Assembly: GCA_964543195.1 (NCBI GenBank)
Contig: CAZIXF010000023.1
Location: 12,761-76,760, forward strand
DNA length: 64,000 nt
Direction: 5' to 3'
Origin: JAGTVG01 sp964543195
GTDB taxonomy: Bacteria; Bacteroidota; Bacteroidia; Cytophagales; Cyclobacteriaceae
The notes under the pieces were generated by a model, which made no database searches, had not been told where the DNA came from, and saw only the letters and a program-made list of their open reading frames with translations. This document shows, piece by piece, positions 8,762 to 17,546 of this stretch. The position numbers and the translations under genes were made by a program. Position 1 is the first letter of the stretch. Each line of letters opens with the position of its first letter.

Positions 8762-11434
8762 ATGACACAGGACAAACGGAAAATATTTGAACAAGAGAAT
8801 AAAGAGTGGCTCGAGTCCCTGGATTTTCTGATCGAGAATGAATCACCGGACCGGGTCAAAGAGATCCTTGGATTATTACAGAACAGGGCTTCCAAAAATG
8901 GCATTCATTTCAGCTGCCCCAGCAAGACACCCTATATCAATACCATACCGGTCTCTGAAGAAAAACCCTATCCGGGCAGCCGGGAGATAGAGCGCAAGAT
9001 CAAAAGCATCATCCGGTGGAATGCCATGGCCATGGTAGTGAGAGCTAACCGCGAATCAGAAGGTATTGGCGGTCATATTTCAACCTATGCTTCTGCCGCT
9101 ACCTTGTTTGAAGTGGGATTCAATCATTTTTTTAAAGGCCCTGGTGAGGACGGCAATACAGACCTGGTGTATTTTCAGGGTCATGCTTCTCCTGGTGTAT
9201 ATGCCCGGTCGTATGTAGAAGGCCGCCTGAGCGAAAAAGACCTCACCAATTTCAGGCAGGAATTAAGAAAAGAAGGCGGGCTCTCATCCTATCCGCATCC
9301 CCGTCTCATGCCTTCTTACTGGAAATTTCCCACCGTATCGATGGGACTCTCCCCTATCCAGGCCATCTATCAGGCAAGGTTCAACCGGTATCTGGAAGAT
9401 AAGGGATTGATAAAAAAATCGGATCAGAAGGTCTGGGCCCTACTGGGTGACGGAGAAATGGACGAACCTGAATCACTCGGGGCGATCACGCTGGCCTCAA
9501 GGGAAAATCTCGATAACCTGATATTCGTGATCAACTGTAACCTGCAGCGCCTGGATGGCCCTGTAAGAGGTAACAGCCAGGTGATCCAGGAGCTTGAAAC
9601 CGCATTCAAGGGGGCGCGCTGGAATGTGATCAAGGTAATCTGGGGAAATGACTGGGATCCACTGATCGAAAAGGACGAAGAGGGCATTCTCGTACGCCGC
9701 CTCGGTGAACTGGTTGACGGACAATATCAGAAATATGCAGTATCTGACGGATCTTATATACGCAAGGATCTTTTCGGCGTGGATGACCGCTTGCTGAAGA
9801 TGGTAGAAAATTATTCCGATGAACAGCTCGAAAAGATGCGAAGGGGTGGGCATGATCCAAAGAAAGTGTTTAATGCCTTTGCAAAGGCAGTCAATCATAC
9901 CGGCTCACCAACAGTAATCCTGGCTCAGACGATCAAGGGATATGGGCTTGGCGAGGCCGGAGAGGGCCGTAACGTAACCCACCAGCAGAAAAAACTCAAT
10001 GAAGAGGAATTAAAACAATTCAGAAGCCGGTTTGGCATACCCATTTCAGATAAAGATATCAAGGAAGCTCCCTTTTATAAACCCGATGAAGACAGTGAAG
10101 AGATGGAATACCTGAAAAAACAGCGTGAAAAGCTGGGAGGCTATATTCCTGTACGCGACGAAGACCGGTTCAAACCCATTGACATGCCGGATGAAAATAT
10201 CTGGGATGAACTATTGAAAGGATCCGGTGACCGGGAACTGGCCACCACCATGGTGATCGTTCAGCTCATGTCGAAACTGCTCAAGGATAAAAATATCGGT
10301 GAACTGATCGTACCCATCGTGCCGGATGAATCCAGGACCTTCGGTATGGATGCGCTGTTCCGCCAGGTGGGGATCTATTCCCATGTGGGCCAGTTGTATG
10401 AACCGGTCGACAAGGAAAGTCTCCTGTATTATAAAGAAGCCAAAGATGGGGCGATACTGGAGGAAGGGATTACCGAAGCGGGCTGTATGTCGTCCTTTAT
10501 GGCAGCAGGTACGGCCGGCATCACCCATGGGGTGAACACCATTCCCTTTTTCATCTTTTACTCCATGTTCGGCTTTCAGCGGGTAGGTGACCTAATATGG
10601 GCAGCCTGTGATATGAGGGCGAAAGGATTTATGATCGGTGGCACTTCCGGAAGGACTACACTTCCGGGGGAGGGCCTACAGCATGCCGATGGCCACAGTC
10701 ACCTGCTGGCCTTCAAGGCGCCCAATATAAAAGCCTATGATCCGACTTTCGGCTATGAGATAAGCGTGATAATGCGTGAAGGACTGAAGCGCATGTATGT
10801 CGATAATGAGGATCTGATCTATTACGTCACCGTGATGAATGAAAAATACCAGATGCCTGAAATACCGGATGATGTGGAGGAAGGTATACTCAGAGGCATG
10901 TACCGTTACAAAAAAACAAGAAAGAGAAAAACGGAGAAAAAAGTTCATCTGCTGGGCAGCGGAACCATACTAAGAGAAGCGTTGAAAGCGGCAGAGATCC
11001 TGGAGGATTCCTACGATATTCCCGCGGATGTGTGGAGCGTGACCAGCTATAAGGAATTATACCTCGACGCGATGGATACCGAACGTACCAACATCCGTAA
11101 AACTTCCGATGACAAAAACTATATCGATCAATGCTTTAATAAAGAAGATGGAGAAGTATTCGTCAGTGCCACGGATTACCTGAAAGCTGTGCCTTTAACT
11201 GTGGGGAAATATTTCCCCGGAGATTTTTATGCACTGGGTACCGATGGGTTCGGGCGTAGCGATAACCGGGGTGCACTTCGTGACTTTTTTGAAGTGGATG
11301 CGAAGCATATTGCTTTTACCGCATTATCCGGACTTTATAAGAGAGATAAAATCGACAAAAAAACTTTTAATAAAACTTTAAAGGATCTGAACATTAAAAA
11401 AGACAAAGTCAATCCTGTATTCCAGGATATCTGA
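8762..11434 (+). CDS. aceE: Pyruvate dehydrogenase E1 component, homodimeric type
   Basis: An 890-residue ThDP-dependent E1 that decarboxylates pyruvate and passes the acetyl group to E2. The length and sequence match the single-chain AceE type, not the split alpha/beta type. Visible motifs are GIGGHISTYASAATL near residue 103, the ThDP/Mg motif GDGEMDEPES (residues 229-238) with NCNLQRLDGPVRGN, and a transketolase-type pyrimidine domain containing RTTLPGEGLQHADGHS. It is the first gene of the operon: E2 starts 60 bases downstream and E3 follows. It acts in the cytoplasm. The upstream 280 bases hold an inverted repeat that may be regulatory. Confidence 0.96.
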   Translation: MTQDKRKIFEQENKEWLESLDFLIENESPDRVKEILGLLQNRASKNGIHFSCPSKTPYINTIPVSEEKPYPGSREIERKIKSIIRWNAMAMVVRANRESEGIGGHISTYASAATLFEVGFNHFFKGPGEDGNTDLVYFQGHASPGVYARSYVEGRLSEKDLTNFRQELRKEGGLSSYPHPRLMPSYWKFPTVSMGLSPIQAIYQARFNRYLEDKGLIKKSDQKVWALLGDGEMDEPESLGAITLASRENLDNLIFVINCNLQRLDGPVRGNSQVIQELETAFKGARWNVIKVIWGNDWDPLIEKDEEGILVRRLGELVDGQYQKYAVSDGSYIRKDLFGVDDRLLKMVENYSDEQLEKMRRGGHDPKKVFNAFAKAVNHTGSPTVILAQTIKGYGLGEAGEGRNVTHQQKKLNEEELKQFRSRFGIPISDKDIKEAPFYKPDEDSEEMEYLKKQREKLGGYIPVRDEDRFKPIDMPDENIWDELLKGSGDRELATTMVIVQLMSKLLKDKNIGELIVPIVPDESRTFGMDALFRQVGIYSHVGQLYEPVDKESLLYYKEAKDGAILEEGITEAGCMSSFMAAGTAGITHGVNTIPFFIFYSMFGFQRVGDLIWAACDMRAKGFMIGGTSGRTTLPGEGLQHADGHSHLLAFKAPNIKAYDPTFGYEISVIMREGLKRMYVDNEDLIYYVTVMNEKYQMPEIPDDVEEGILRGMYRYKKTRKRKTEKKVHLLGSGTILREALKAAEILEDSYDIPADVWSVTSYKELYLDAMDTERTNIRKTSDDKNYIDQCFNKEDGEVFVSATDYLKAVPLTVGKYFPGDFYALGTDGFGRSDNRGALRDFFEVDAKHIAFTALSGLYKRDKIDKKTFNKTLKDLNIKKDKVNPVFQDI

Positions 11435-11494
11435 TAGAAATGAGTAACCAGGTTCGGATTGATTCAAATCGAAATTTAATGAACTATAACTAAT

Positions 11495-13060
11495 ATGGCT
11501 AGAGAAGTAAAACTTCCGGAAATTTCTGAAAATATAAATGAAGCCACCGTGGTTAAGATCCTGGTTTCTGAAGGTGATGAGGTAGAGGAAGAACAGTCCC
11601 TCCTTGAAATCGAGACCGACAAGGCCGTATCCGAACTGCCTTCGCCGGTGGCGGGCACCATCAAAGAAATTAAGGTCCAGGAGGGTGATGAAGTCGAAAT
11701 CGGAAGCGTGATCCTTACCATCGAAGAAGGAGAAGGCAGGGAAGAAGAGGAGGAAGAAGAAAAAGAAGAGGAAGAAGAGAAGGAGCCTGAGGAAGGGCAG
11801 GAAAAGGAACCCGAAAAGGAGAAAGAAGAACCCGAAAAGGAAAAGGAAGAGGAAACTGAAGAAGAAAAACCTGACGAAGAGGAAGAGGAGGAGCCCGAAG
11901 AAACCGAAGAAAAAAAGGAGAAGCCAGACGAAAAAGAAACGAAAAAAGCCGCCCGGAAAACTGAAAAAGAAGCTGAAGAGGAAGAAGAAAAACCGGAAGA
12001 GCAAAAGGAAAAAGAAGCTGAAAAAGCGGGGCCTGAGGAAGAACCTGAAAAAGAAGAGGCCGAAAAAAAGGAAGAGCAAAAGGAAAAAGAGAAAACTGAA
12101 GAGGAAATTAAAGAAGAAAAGGGCCCTGAAAAACCGGAAGAGAAGAAAGAAAAACCCGTCCCGGCCGCTCCATCGGTCAGGCGGTTTGCCCGTGAGATTG
12201 GTGTGGATATCCAGGAGGTGGAAGGAACCGGACCCGGCAACCGCATTCTGATCGATGATGTAAAAGCCTATGCCAAGGAACAGCTTTCCGGTAAGGAAGC
12301 CGCCGGCATGGGTGGTATGGGAGTAGAACTGCCCGACTTTTCCAAATGGGGTGAAACGGAACGTAAGCCGCTCAGTAAGGTAAGGCAGATCACTGCCGAA
12401 AATACCTGGAAATCATGGAATGCCAGTCCGCACGTCACTCAGTTCGATAAAGCCGACGTGACTGAACTGGAGAAGTTCAGGGAAAAATATTCAAAGATAG
12501 TTGAAAAGGCAGGCGGCAAGCTGACCGTTACAGCTATCCTGCTCAAAATAGTGGGATTCGCCCTGCAGCAGTTTCCCCGGTTCAACAGCAGCGTGGATAT
12601 GCAGAACAAAGAGATCATATTTAAAAAATACGTCAACATCGGGGTGGCTGTAGATACCGATCGCGGGCTGCTGGTTCCTACCGTAACGGATGTGGATAAA
12701 AAATCCCTGACCGGGCTTGCCGTGGAACTGGGCAACCTGGCGGAAAAGGCGAGAAATAAAAAAATATCTCCCGATGAACTCCAGGGAGGGAATTTTGTGA
12801 TCTCCAACCTGGGTGGGATCGGTGGCACCAATTTTACGCCGGTGATCTTCCCTCCGCAGGTTGCGATACTGGGAGTTTCGAGAGCAGAAACACAACCGGT
12901 ATACCAGGACGGCGAATTCAAACCAAGGCTGATCCTTCCCCTGAATGTGTCCTATGATCACAAGGTGATCGATGGCGCGGATGGGGCAAGATTCCTGAGA
13001 TGGGTTTGTGAAGCCCTGGAAAATCCCATGTCCATATTCCTGAATGAGAACGAAATATAA
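11495..13060 (+). CDS. aceF: Dihydrolipoamide acetyltransferase (PDH E2) with extreme charged linker
   Basis: A 521-residue E2 core of the PDH complex. Order: one lipoyl domain (residues 1-77, lipoyl-lysine Lys43 in IETDKAVSE); a linker of about 145 residues (about 78-222) made almost only of Glu and Lys with some Pro; a peripheral subunit-binding domain (SVRRFAREIGVDIQEV); and the catalytic acyltransferase domain with DHKVIDG near the C-terminus (His/Asp catalytic pair). Usual E2 linkers are Ala/Pro-rich and 25-50 residues long, so this one is exceptional. The corresponding DNA, 11730-12155, is nearly all purine on this strand. The E3 gene starts 2 bases after the stop, implying coupled translation. 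Confidence 0.95.
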   Translation: MAREVKLPEISENINEATVVKILVSEGDEVEEEQSLLEIETDKAVSELPSPVAGTIKEIKVQEGDEVEIGSVILTIEEGEGREEEEEEEKEEEEEKEPEEGQEKEPEKEKEEPEKEKEEETEEEKPDEEEEEEPEETEEKKEKPDEKETKKAARKTEKEAEEEEEKPEEQKEKEAEKAGPEEEPEKEEAEKKEEQKEKEKTEEEIKEEKGPEKPEEKKEKPVPAAPSVRRFAREIGVDIQEVEGTGPGNRILIDDVKAYAKEQLSGKEAAGMGGMGVELPDFSKWGETERKPLSKVRQITAENTWKSWNASPHVTQFDKADVTELEKFREKYSKIVEKAGGKLTVTAILLKIVGFALQQFPRFNSSVDMQNKEIIFKKYVNIGVAVDTDRGLLVPTVTDVDKKSLTGLAVELGNLAEKARNKKISPDELQGGNFVISNLGGIGGTNFTPVIFPPQVAILGVSRAETQPVYQDGEFKPRLILPLNVSYDHKVIDGADGARFLRWVCEALENPMSIFLNENEI

Positions 13061-13062
13061 AA

Positions 13063-14490
13063 ATGGCGGATAAAAAAAATACACATGATCTGGTGATAAT
13101 CGGTGCCGGACCCGGTGGATACGGGGCTGCCTTTCATGCAGCCGATTTGGGCATGACGGCAACCCTGATCGATCCTCGTAAAAACCCCGGAGGCGTTTGC
13201 CTGTATGTGGGTTGTATTCCTACCAAGGCCCTGCTGCATACTGCCCAGGTTAAAAGAGATGCCAAAGAAGCGGAAGCCATGGGACTTGCATTTAAAGAAA
13301 CCGTGGTCGACACCGACAAAGTCAGGAAGTGGAAAGACAAAGTGGTTCAAGAACTTACCGGAGGGCTGGGTCAGTTGGCCAAGCAGAGAAAGGTGAATTA
13401 TATACAGGGAATGGCCCGGTTTGACAGTTCGGATACACTCGAGATCACCCGTTCAGGCAAGGATAAAAAGGAAAAAATCTCTTTTAAAAAGGCCATAATC
13501 GCTACGGGATCAAAACCTGTAAGCCTTCCTGATATCGATTTTTCAGAAGACTATGTCATGGACTCTAAACAGGCCCTGGAGCTCAAAGAGGTTCCGTCTA
13601 AACTGCTGGTGATCGGTGCCGGTTATATCGGGCTTGAAATGAGTACCATTTATCATGCGCTGGGTTCAAAAGTAAGCCTCGTAGAATTAACCCCCCACTT
13701 TCTGCCGGGAACCGACCGGGATCTGGTGAAACCTTTTGAAAAACAGAATAAGGAAATCTTCGAAGAGATCTTCCTGGAAAGCAAGGTCACAAAGATGAAA
13801 AAAAATAAAAAATCGGTGGAGGTGACGATCGAAACGCAGGATGGCAAAAAAACCCGCAAATTTGATAAGATCCTTTTGTCGGTGGGCAGAAGGCCCTTAA
13901 CGGAAGATCTTGGACTTAAAAATACGGAAGTAAAAACCGACAAGAAAAATTTCATACAGGTCGATGAACAGCGGAAAACGGATGATAAAAATATCTACGC
14001 CATTGGCGATGTGACCGGGGAGCCGATGCTTGCACACAAGGCTACCCGCGAAGGTATTGTGGCTGCGGAAGCCATTCATGGCAAAAAATCCGCTTTCGAT
14101 CCGAATGCGATTCCGGCAGTGGTCTATACCGATCCGGAAATTGCATGGACGGGCCTTACCGTAAAGGAAGCAGAGGAACGGGGTTATAATGTGGAAGTGG
14201 CCAAATTCCCCTGGGGGGCTTCGGGAAGAGCAAAAACACTGCAAACCAGGAACGGCATAACCAAACTGATAATTGACAAAGATACGGACCGTATTTTAGG
14301 TGTAGCCATAACCGGTAAAAATGCAGGTGAATTAATTGCCGAAGGCACGCTGGCCGTGGAAATGGCCGCCCTTGCTTCGGATCTTTCTCTTACCATTCAT
14401 CCACATCCTACCCTTTCCGAAACCCTGATGGAAGCGGCTGAAGCCTATTACGGACATTCAACCCATATGTATAAACCGAAGAAAAAATAG
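13063..14490 (+). CDS. lpdA: Dihydrolipoyl dehydrogenase (PDH E3)
   Basis: A 475-residue FAD disulfide oxidoreductase that reoxidises the E2 dihydrolipoyl arm with NAD+. Motifs: FAD-binding GAGPGGYG (residues 14-21), redox pair Cys46/Cys51 in GGVCLYVGCIPTK, NAD-binding VIGAGYIGLEM, second FAD site YAIGDVTGEPMLAHKA, and C-terminal HPHPTLSE with the catalytic His. The start lies 2 bases after the E2 stop. Length is normal. It is probably the shared E3 for other 2-oxoacid complexes as well, though none is seen in this window. Confidence 0.96.
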   Translation: MADKKNTHDLVIIGAGPGGYGAAFHAADLGMTATLIDPRKNPGGVCLYVGCIPTKALLHTAQVKRDAKEAEAMGLAFKETVVDTDKVRKWKDKVVQELTGGLGQLAKQRKVNYIQGMARFDSSDTLEITRSGKDKKEKISFKKAIIATGSKPVSLPDIDFSEDYVMDSKQALELKEVPSKLLVIGAGYIGLEMSTIYHALGSKVSLVELTPHFLPGTDRDLVKPFEKQNKEIFEEIFLESKVTKMKKNKKSVEVTIETQDGKKTRKFDKILLSVGRRPLTEDLGLKNTEVKTDKKNFIQVDEQRKTDDKNIYAIGDVTGEPMLAHKATREGIVAAEAIHGKKSAFDPNAIPAVVYTDPEIAWTGLTVKEAEERGYNVEVAKFPWGASGRAKTLQTRNGITKLIIDKDTDRILGVAITGKNAGELIAEGTLAVEMAALASDLSLTIHPHPTLSETLMEAAEAYYGHSTHMYKPKKK

Positions 14491-14533
14491 CTTGTATAAA
14501 AAATAGATCAAGAGATTAAAGTTTAACGAAACA

Positions 14534-15421
14534 ATGAATAATAATCATATGAGAAAATTACAGATTAATCAGTCCCCTATCAACAGGGATGATGCTGATG
14601 TTCTAAAATTATATTTCAATGACCTGAACAGAGAAAGCACAATTAACGCTGAGGAAGAAGTTTCTCTGGCAAGAAGGATTAAAGAGAATGATAACGCTGC
14701 CCTGAGGAAACTCGTCCGGGCCAATTTGAAATTTGTGATATCTGTAGCAAAACAATATAAAAACCGCAATATACCTCTGAATGATCTCATTAATGAAGGA
14801 AATATCGGGTTGATCAAAGCGGCCTATAAATTTGACGAAACCAAGGGTTTTAAGTTTATCTCGTATGCGGTCTGGTGGATAAGACAGTCGATCCTGCAGG
14901 CGATCAATAATTATTCAAAAATGGTACGCATTCCCGCCAATAAGATCGGACATCAGAATCAGATAAAAAAGGTGTATTCCAGTTTTGAACAACAAAAGGA
15001 ACGCGAACCTACAGCAGAAGAAATCGCTGAAATACTGGAGCAGGATCCCTCGGATATATATAATTCACTGTATGCTGAGGTAAATGATACCTCTCTTGAT
15101 ACACCGGTGGATGATGAAGAGATAAATACACTGTATGATATCCTCGAAAACAAGACGATCGATGCCACGGATCATAAACTCGAATACAAGCAATCACTGA
15201 AGCAGGAAATATTACGCGCACTCAGTGTACTTGATGAAAGGGAAAGAAAAATTATCATGATGTCATTCGGGATCAATCATGATCATGCCATGAATTTCAA
15301 AGAGATCGGCGATAAAATCGGGTTAACCCGTGAACGGGTACGGCAGATCAGGCAAAAAGCCTTGAGCAAACTTAAGTCTAAACATATCCGTCAACTTTTG
15401 AAAGAATTCTGCGCCAGATAA
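14534..15421 (+). CDS. RNA polymerase sigma factor, RpoD/SigA family (short Bacteroidota type)
   Basis: A 295-residue group 1/2 sigma-70 lacking region 1.1, typical in length for Bacteroidota primary sigma factors. It shows the 1.2 segment (LKLYFNDLNRE), region 2 (LINEGNIGLIKAAYKFDETK, SYAVWWIRQSI), region 3, and the region-4 helix-turn-helix (FKEIGDKIGLTRERVRQIRQ). The start MNNNHMRKLQINQSPINRDD resembles the RpoD N-terminus, but with clear differences from the usual MRQLKI sequence, so this could be the primary sigma factor or a paralogue. It sits 43 bases after lpdA on the same strand and may be partly co-transcribed with the PDH operon. Confidence 0.9.
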   Translation: MNNNHMRKLQINQSPINRDDADVLKLYFNDLNRESTINAEEEVSLARRIKENDNAALRKLVRANLKFVISVAKQYKNRNIPLNDLINEGNIGLIKAAYKFDETKGFKFISYAVWWIRQSILQAINNYSKMVRIPANKIGHQNQIKKVYSSFEQQKEREPTAEEIAEILEQDPSDIYNSLYAEVNDTSLDTPVDDEEINTLYDILENKTIDATDHKLEYKQSLKQEILRALSVLDERERKIIMMSFGINHDHAMNFKEIGDKIGLTRERVRQIRQKALSKLKSKHIRQLLKEFCAR

Positions 15422-15472
15422 GCGGGTTTGGGGAGAACAGGCGGGGTCAGCCTCGGTTTCGGGGACGTATTA

Positions 15473-16261
15473 TTATCCGGAATTCTTTTCATCATAGATC
15501 CGGAGTATGCTATCGCGAAGCATTTCAACATTGCCGGTCTCTTCATAAGGCCTGTAAGGTTTCCCTTCGATAAAAATCCCGCCTGCATTCCCTAAATGCA
15601 GATGCCTGTGCCGGCAATGACATGCCGCTTCCTGATAATTTACCTTATCGCTCATGTCCTTTACGGCGGCCCTTGCTATACTCCTTTTCATGCCTCCATC
15701 ACACCAGTTATTGTCGGACACGAAAACGTTTACTTTATTTTCACTGCTCTTTCCGGGAATATGGACCGGAAGAAGCCGCGGCGGAATGACATCAAACTGA
15801 AATGGCTTATAAACTACTTTTATCTTCCCCATGCTGTCCAACTCACGATACCCCATATGTTTGTAAAAAGAGACTGAATTCCATTCCATATCCATCGCCC
15901 ACGCAGCTACTCCTCTGTAACCTTTTTGCCTGGCATCTTTTTCAATTTCTCTTATCATGAACCGGCCAAACCCATTTCCGCGCTGATCCCCAATATGGCG
16001 ATCATACCTATGAACGTAAATACAGAGTATTACCATCAGGTCTTTCCCTATCAATGGTGAATGTTCGATGGGCAGATAATGGCATTTGCCGGCTATAGTT
16101 CCATCATCGAGGGTAAGCACCCTGGCCACATAACCCTTGGATTTATACTTTCTGTGCCATTTTCTCCTGTTTTCCGCTCTTTCCCGGTTTTCAGGACTTA
16201 CCGGCGAGAGGCAATAAAAAAAATGTTCCTTATTTTCGTCCGATAATTCAGATAAATGCAT
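15473..16261 (-). CDS. GNAT N-acetyltransferase with C-terminal thioredoxin-like (YoaP-like) region
   Basis: A 262-residue protein. Residues about 40-160 form a GNAT fold with an acetyl-CoA loop RGNGFGRFMI and the motif-B stretch WNSVSFYKHMGYRELD. Residues about 175-262 look like the YoaP-type thioredoxin-like extension: NKVNVFVSDNNWCDGG, later GGIFIEGKPYRPYEET, and a final helix. Only one cysteine is near the classic CxxC position, so redox activity is doubtful. It is convergent with the sigma factor gene. The acceptor substrate is unknown. The GNAT call is firm; the C-terminal call is tentative. Confidence 0.75.
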   Translation of the reverse strand: MHLSELSDENKEHFFYCLSPVSPENRERAENRRKWHRKYKSKGYVARVLTLDDGTIAGKCHYLPIEHSPLIGKDLMVILCIYVHRYDRHIGDQRGNGFGRFMIREIEKDARQKGYRGVAAWAMDMEWNSVSFYKHMGYRELDSMGKIKVVYKPFQFDVIPPRLLPVHIPGKSSENKVNVFVSDNNWCDGGMKRSIARAAVKDMSDKVNYQEAACHCRHRHLHLGNAGGIFIEGKPYRPYEETGNVEMLRDSILRIYDEKNSG

Positions 16262-16339
16262 TATACCCCTTTCTTATAAAAAATAGTCAATCAATTATAA
16301 AATAAAAAGCCTGTTCTAAAGCTGGCCGGAACTTTTATA

Positions 16340-17539
16340 TCAGAAAGCGGACACAAATCCTACGGACACTTTGCCGAACGGCTCAACCGATTCAGTAAAC
16401 ACATAGGTGTATTCCCCTGCCAGCCTGACATTCCTTCGCAATAAATAACCTGCATGTAAGGTTCCCGAACGGTAATTTGCCGGAATATAATCCGATTCCA
16501 CCAGATTGAACAATCCCAGGGCATACCATTTGCTGTCATCCCCCTCGGGGGAAAACAGAATCTCGCCCATGCCCCCATGCGTATGGATATTGTCCTGGGT
16601 ATCCGGTAATTCCTTATTGATCAGTACATGACTGTCTTTGCGTAAAAGGTATTGCAGGCGTATTTGAACAAGGTCAGAAATGCTTATCGTAGCATCCGGA
16701 CCGTAAATTTCGGCATCATTTATAGCAAATTGATCAAAATCATTGGTGATCCGTTCTTTTCCGATATAAGCCATCGCGCCAAGAGTAATATGATCGCCGA
16801 CATTCTGAGATATCCTGCCCAGGAAATTCTTGTATTTATCTTTATCGAATAGATTGGCAGCATAATCTTCCGCAAGCCCGTTCCCGTTCACGATCTCAAC
16901 TGTAATTCCCGTACCCGATTTAAATGAATAGGTTAGCATTACGCCCCGGTCATATTTCAACGTGATGTCGGAAAGTCCGATCCGGGCTGTATATAACCGG
17001 TAATCCTCAAGTTCGAGACGTAATTCGCGCTTGAATAAGGGATCCGAAACCTGGAATTGTCCGAGAAAAATATCCAATGTGCTGTTAAAAAGATTATTGT
17101 ACATCAGGTAAGCATCTTCCACGCCGGCGATCTCACCATGCTCGAACATATAAAAATAAAAATAATACGCCAGGTGTTTACTGATCTCACTTCCGGACAT
17201 GATCTTGATACCGAATGGCGCTGCAAAATCTTCCCGGTTTTCACCACTGAAGTTATAGGTGGCAAACCCGTCAATTCTCACGGCCAAAGGGAACTGGCGC
17301 ATCAGCGAAAGTTCCTGGTCACCGGTTTCGATAAAATAACGGGGGGCTTCGTATTCATCCAGCTTTAAACCATCAACGGCAAACTGGTTCCCGAAACTTT
17401 TTAACCGGGGAGCTGCCGGCGAATGACATACCTTACAACTGATCCGGTATTTTCTGGCAAAAGCAGGAATGGCCTTCGCATTCTGCCACCAGAGTGAAAT
17501 AAGAAACAATATCGGGAAAAATAATAATGTCCGTTTCAT
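16340..17539 (-). CDS. Monoheme c-type cytochrome/outer-membrane beta-barrel protein
   Basis: A 399-residue exported protein: signal peptide (about 1-23), then one heme c site CKVCH (Cys35, Cys38, His39) inside the conserved N-terminal stretch IPAFARKYRISCKVCH, followed by about 330 residues with alternating amphipathic strands ending in Phe (KVSVGFVSAF), typical of outer-membrane barrels. Such heme-tagged porin-like proteins are found next to multiheme cytochromes. Its ATG lies 7 bases downstream of the pentaheme cytochrome stop, so the two form an operon. I infer a porin-cytochrome electron conduit across the outer membrane; the redox partner and terminal acceptor are unknown. Confidence 0.75.
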   Translation of the reverse strand: MKRTLLFFPILFLISLWWQNAKAIPAFARKYRISCKVCHSPAAPRLKSFGNQFAVDGLKLDEYEAPRYFIETGDQELSLMRQFPLAVRIDGFATYNFSGENREDFAAPFGIKIMSGSEISKHLAYYFYFYMFEHGEIAGVEDAYLMYNNLFNSTLDIFLGQFQVSDPLFKRELRLELEDYRLYTARIGLSDITLKYDRGVMLTYSFKSGTGITVEIVNGNGLAEDYAANLFDKDKYKNFLGRISQNVGDHITLGAMAYIGKERITNDFDQFAINDAEIYGPDATISISDLVQIRLQYLLRKDSHVLINKELPDTQDNIHTHGGMGEILFSPEGDDSKWYALGLFNLVESDYIPANYRSGTLHAGYLLRRNVRLAGEYTYVFTESVEPFGKVSVGFVSAF

Positions 17540-17546
17540 AATACAT

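Noticed and set aside
11378..12079. 233-codon minus-strand ORF rich in Phe and Leu opposite the E2 gene
   Set aside because: It is the complement of the Glu/Lys codons (GAA/AAG to TTC/CTT) in the E2 linker. Extreme composition, no signal peptide logic, no RBS.
11476..12246. 256-codon minus-strand ORF made mostly of Ser and Phe
   Set aside because: Another frame of the same polypurine tract; composition follows from the repeat-like codons.
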